Shown: piece after piece, positions 13,773 through 14,536 of the stretch
Layout of the letters: every line of letters starts with the position of its first letter
Numbering within the stretch: the stretch's first letter is position 1
Assembly: GCA_003518475.1 (NCBI GenBank)
Contig: DOYO01000023.1
Coordinates: 57,835-72,370, forward strand
Source: Acholeplasmataceae bacterium
GTDB taxonomy: Bacteria; Bacillota_I; Bacilli_A; Acholeplasmatales; Acholeplasmataceae
Length of the DNA stretch: 14,536 nucleotides
Direction: 5' to 3'
Program-made: the position numbers and the translations under genes
Notes under the pieces: model-generated
What the model was told of the DNA's origin: nothing
What the model saw: the letters and a program-made list of their open reading frames with translations, nothing else
Database searches by the model: none

Positions 13773-14536
13773 GTGTTTGTAGATGAAATTACGGTAGAGG
13801 TATACGGAGGTCGCGGTGGAAACGGGCTTGCAGTATATAGAAGAGAAAAATATATAGAATATGGCGGTCCATGGGGCGGTAACGGAGGTCACGGCGGATC
13901 TGTTATTTTCGTCGGCGACGAAGGCATGTCTACATTGATTGATCTGAGATATAAGAGACATATCAAGGCTAAACCAGGACAAAATGGAATGACCAAAGGA
14001 TGTCATGGACGTGGTGCGGAAGATACTTATGTTAGAGTTCCGCTAGGAACGATTGTCTATACTGAAAATAAAGAAACGAAGATCGGTGAAATCACCCATC
14101 AGGGTCAAGAACTTGTTGTTGCAAGAGGCGGCAAGGGCGGAAGAGGGAACATGGCGTTAGCTACCCACAGAAACCCTGCTCCGGACTACGCTGAAAACGG
14201 CGATCCAGGCGTGACCAGAAAAATCTTGGTTGAACTGAAAGTTTTAGCTGATGTCGGTTTGGTTGGATATCCATCGGTTGGAAAATCAACCTTGATTTCA
14301 GTTGTCAGCAACGCAAAGCCAAAGATTGCGGAATACCCCTTTACGACGCTCCAGCCTCATTTGGGCATGGTGACCGTAGGTGAGGAGTCATTCGTGATCG
14401 CGGATCTTCCAGGACTGATTGAAAACGCGCATTTGGGCTTCGGTTTGGGTATCCGTTTCTTGAAGCATATTGAAAGATGCAGGATTTTCCTGCATGTCGT
14501 TGATTTGACCCGAGAAAATCCTTATGAGGATTACTT
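13773..14536 (+). CDS. obg: GTPase Obg/CgtA, 3' end outside window
   Basis: Obg is a large-subunit assembly and stress GTPase. The first 254 codons are present and the frame stays open at the window edge. The start is GTG at 13773: the preceding AAGAGGTG is well placed and the product begins MFVDEITVEVYGGRGGNGLA, the Obg N-terminus. The glycine-rich Obg fold (1-158) contains GGPWGGNGGHGGSV (31-44) and RGGKGGRGN (118-126). The G domain begins near 160 with G1 GYPSVGKST (165-173), the G2 threonines in YPFTTL (188-193) and G3 DLPG (211-214). G4, G5 and the C-terminal domain lie beyond the window. No separate promoter is visible in the short gap after the rpmA terminator, so readthrough probably feeds it. 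Confidence 0.97.
   Translation, partial: MFVDEITVEVYGGRGGNGLAVYRREKYIEYGGPWGGNGGHGGSVIFVGDEGMSTLIDLRYKRHIKAKPGQNGMTKGCHGRGAEDTYVRVPLGTIVYTENKETKIGEITHQGQELVVARGGKGGRGNMALATHRNPAPDYAENGDPGVTRKILVELKVLADVGLVGYPSVGKSTLISVVSNAKPKIAEYPFTTLQPHLGMVTVGEESFVIADLPGLIENAHLGFGLGIRFLKHIERCRIFLHVVDLTRENPYEDY

Overview
The window looks like chromosomal DNA from an A/T-rich, low-GC Gram-positive lineage (Bacillota or a Mollicutes-like relative such as Acholeplasma or Izemoplasma). This rests on strong AAGGAGG-type ribosome-binding sites, the rplU-prp-rpmA-obg gene order, an N-terminally extended L27 with its Prp protease, a BMP-type nucleoside ABC transporter and the codon use. TGA is a stop here (trpB, guaB and the first permease end in TGA and no gene reads through it), so the standard bacterial code applies and mycoplasmas that read TGA as Trp are excluded. 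The exact taxon is inference. All genes are on the + strand.

Layout. (1) 1-264 is the 3' end of trpB, closed by a strong terminator; no trpA follows. (2) 344-1048 is a polytopic YwaF/TMEM164-like membrane protein. (3) 1222-3119 is a two-gene cassette with its own promoter and terminator: an AAA15-type ATPase (RloA/AbiLi-like) and, two bases later, an RloB-family Toprim-like protein (AbiLii-like). It looks like a phage-defence module inserted between housekeeping genes and is the main accessory element here. (4) 3228-7610 is a probable operon guaB-guaA-radC-DUF697 membrane protein. IMP dehydrogenase lacks its CBS domains, guaB and guaA overlap by 8 bp, and the radC ribosome-binding site is buried in a 13-bp hairpin. 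(5) 7748-12583 is a purine-nucleoside ABC transporter: BMP lipoprotein, double-NBD ATPase and two overlapping permeases, with a terminator between the lipoprotein and the ATPase. (6) 12705-14536 has a sigma-A-type promoter, a structured L21 leader, then rplU, prp and rpmA, a terminator, and the start of obg, which runs off the window.

How the genes fit together. guaBA makes GMP from IMP, while the adjacent BMP transporter probably imports guanosine or other purine nucleosides, so de novo and salvage routes sit side by side. Prp is encoded between L21 and L27 and should remove the L27 N-terminal extension. The ATPase/RloB pair has no metabolic link to its neighbours. Expression appears to be tuned by terminators placed inside gene groups (after the lipoprotein gene and before obg) and by RNA structure (radC hairpin, L21 leader). 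No tRNA, rRNA, CRISPR array, insertion sequence or gene-free gap over 300 bases was seen.
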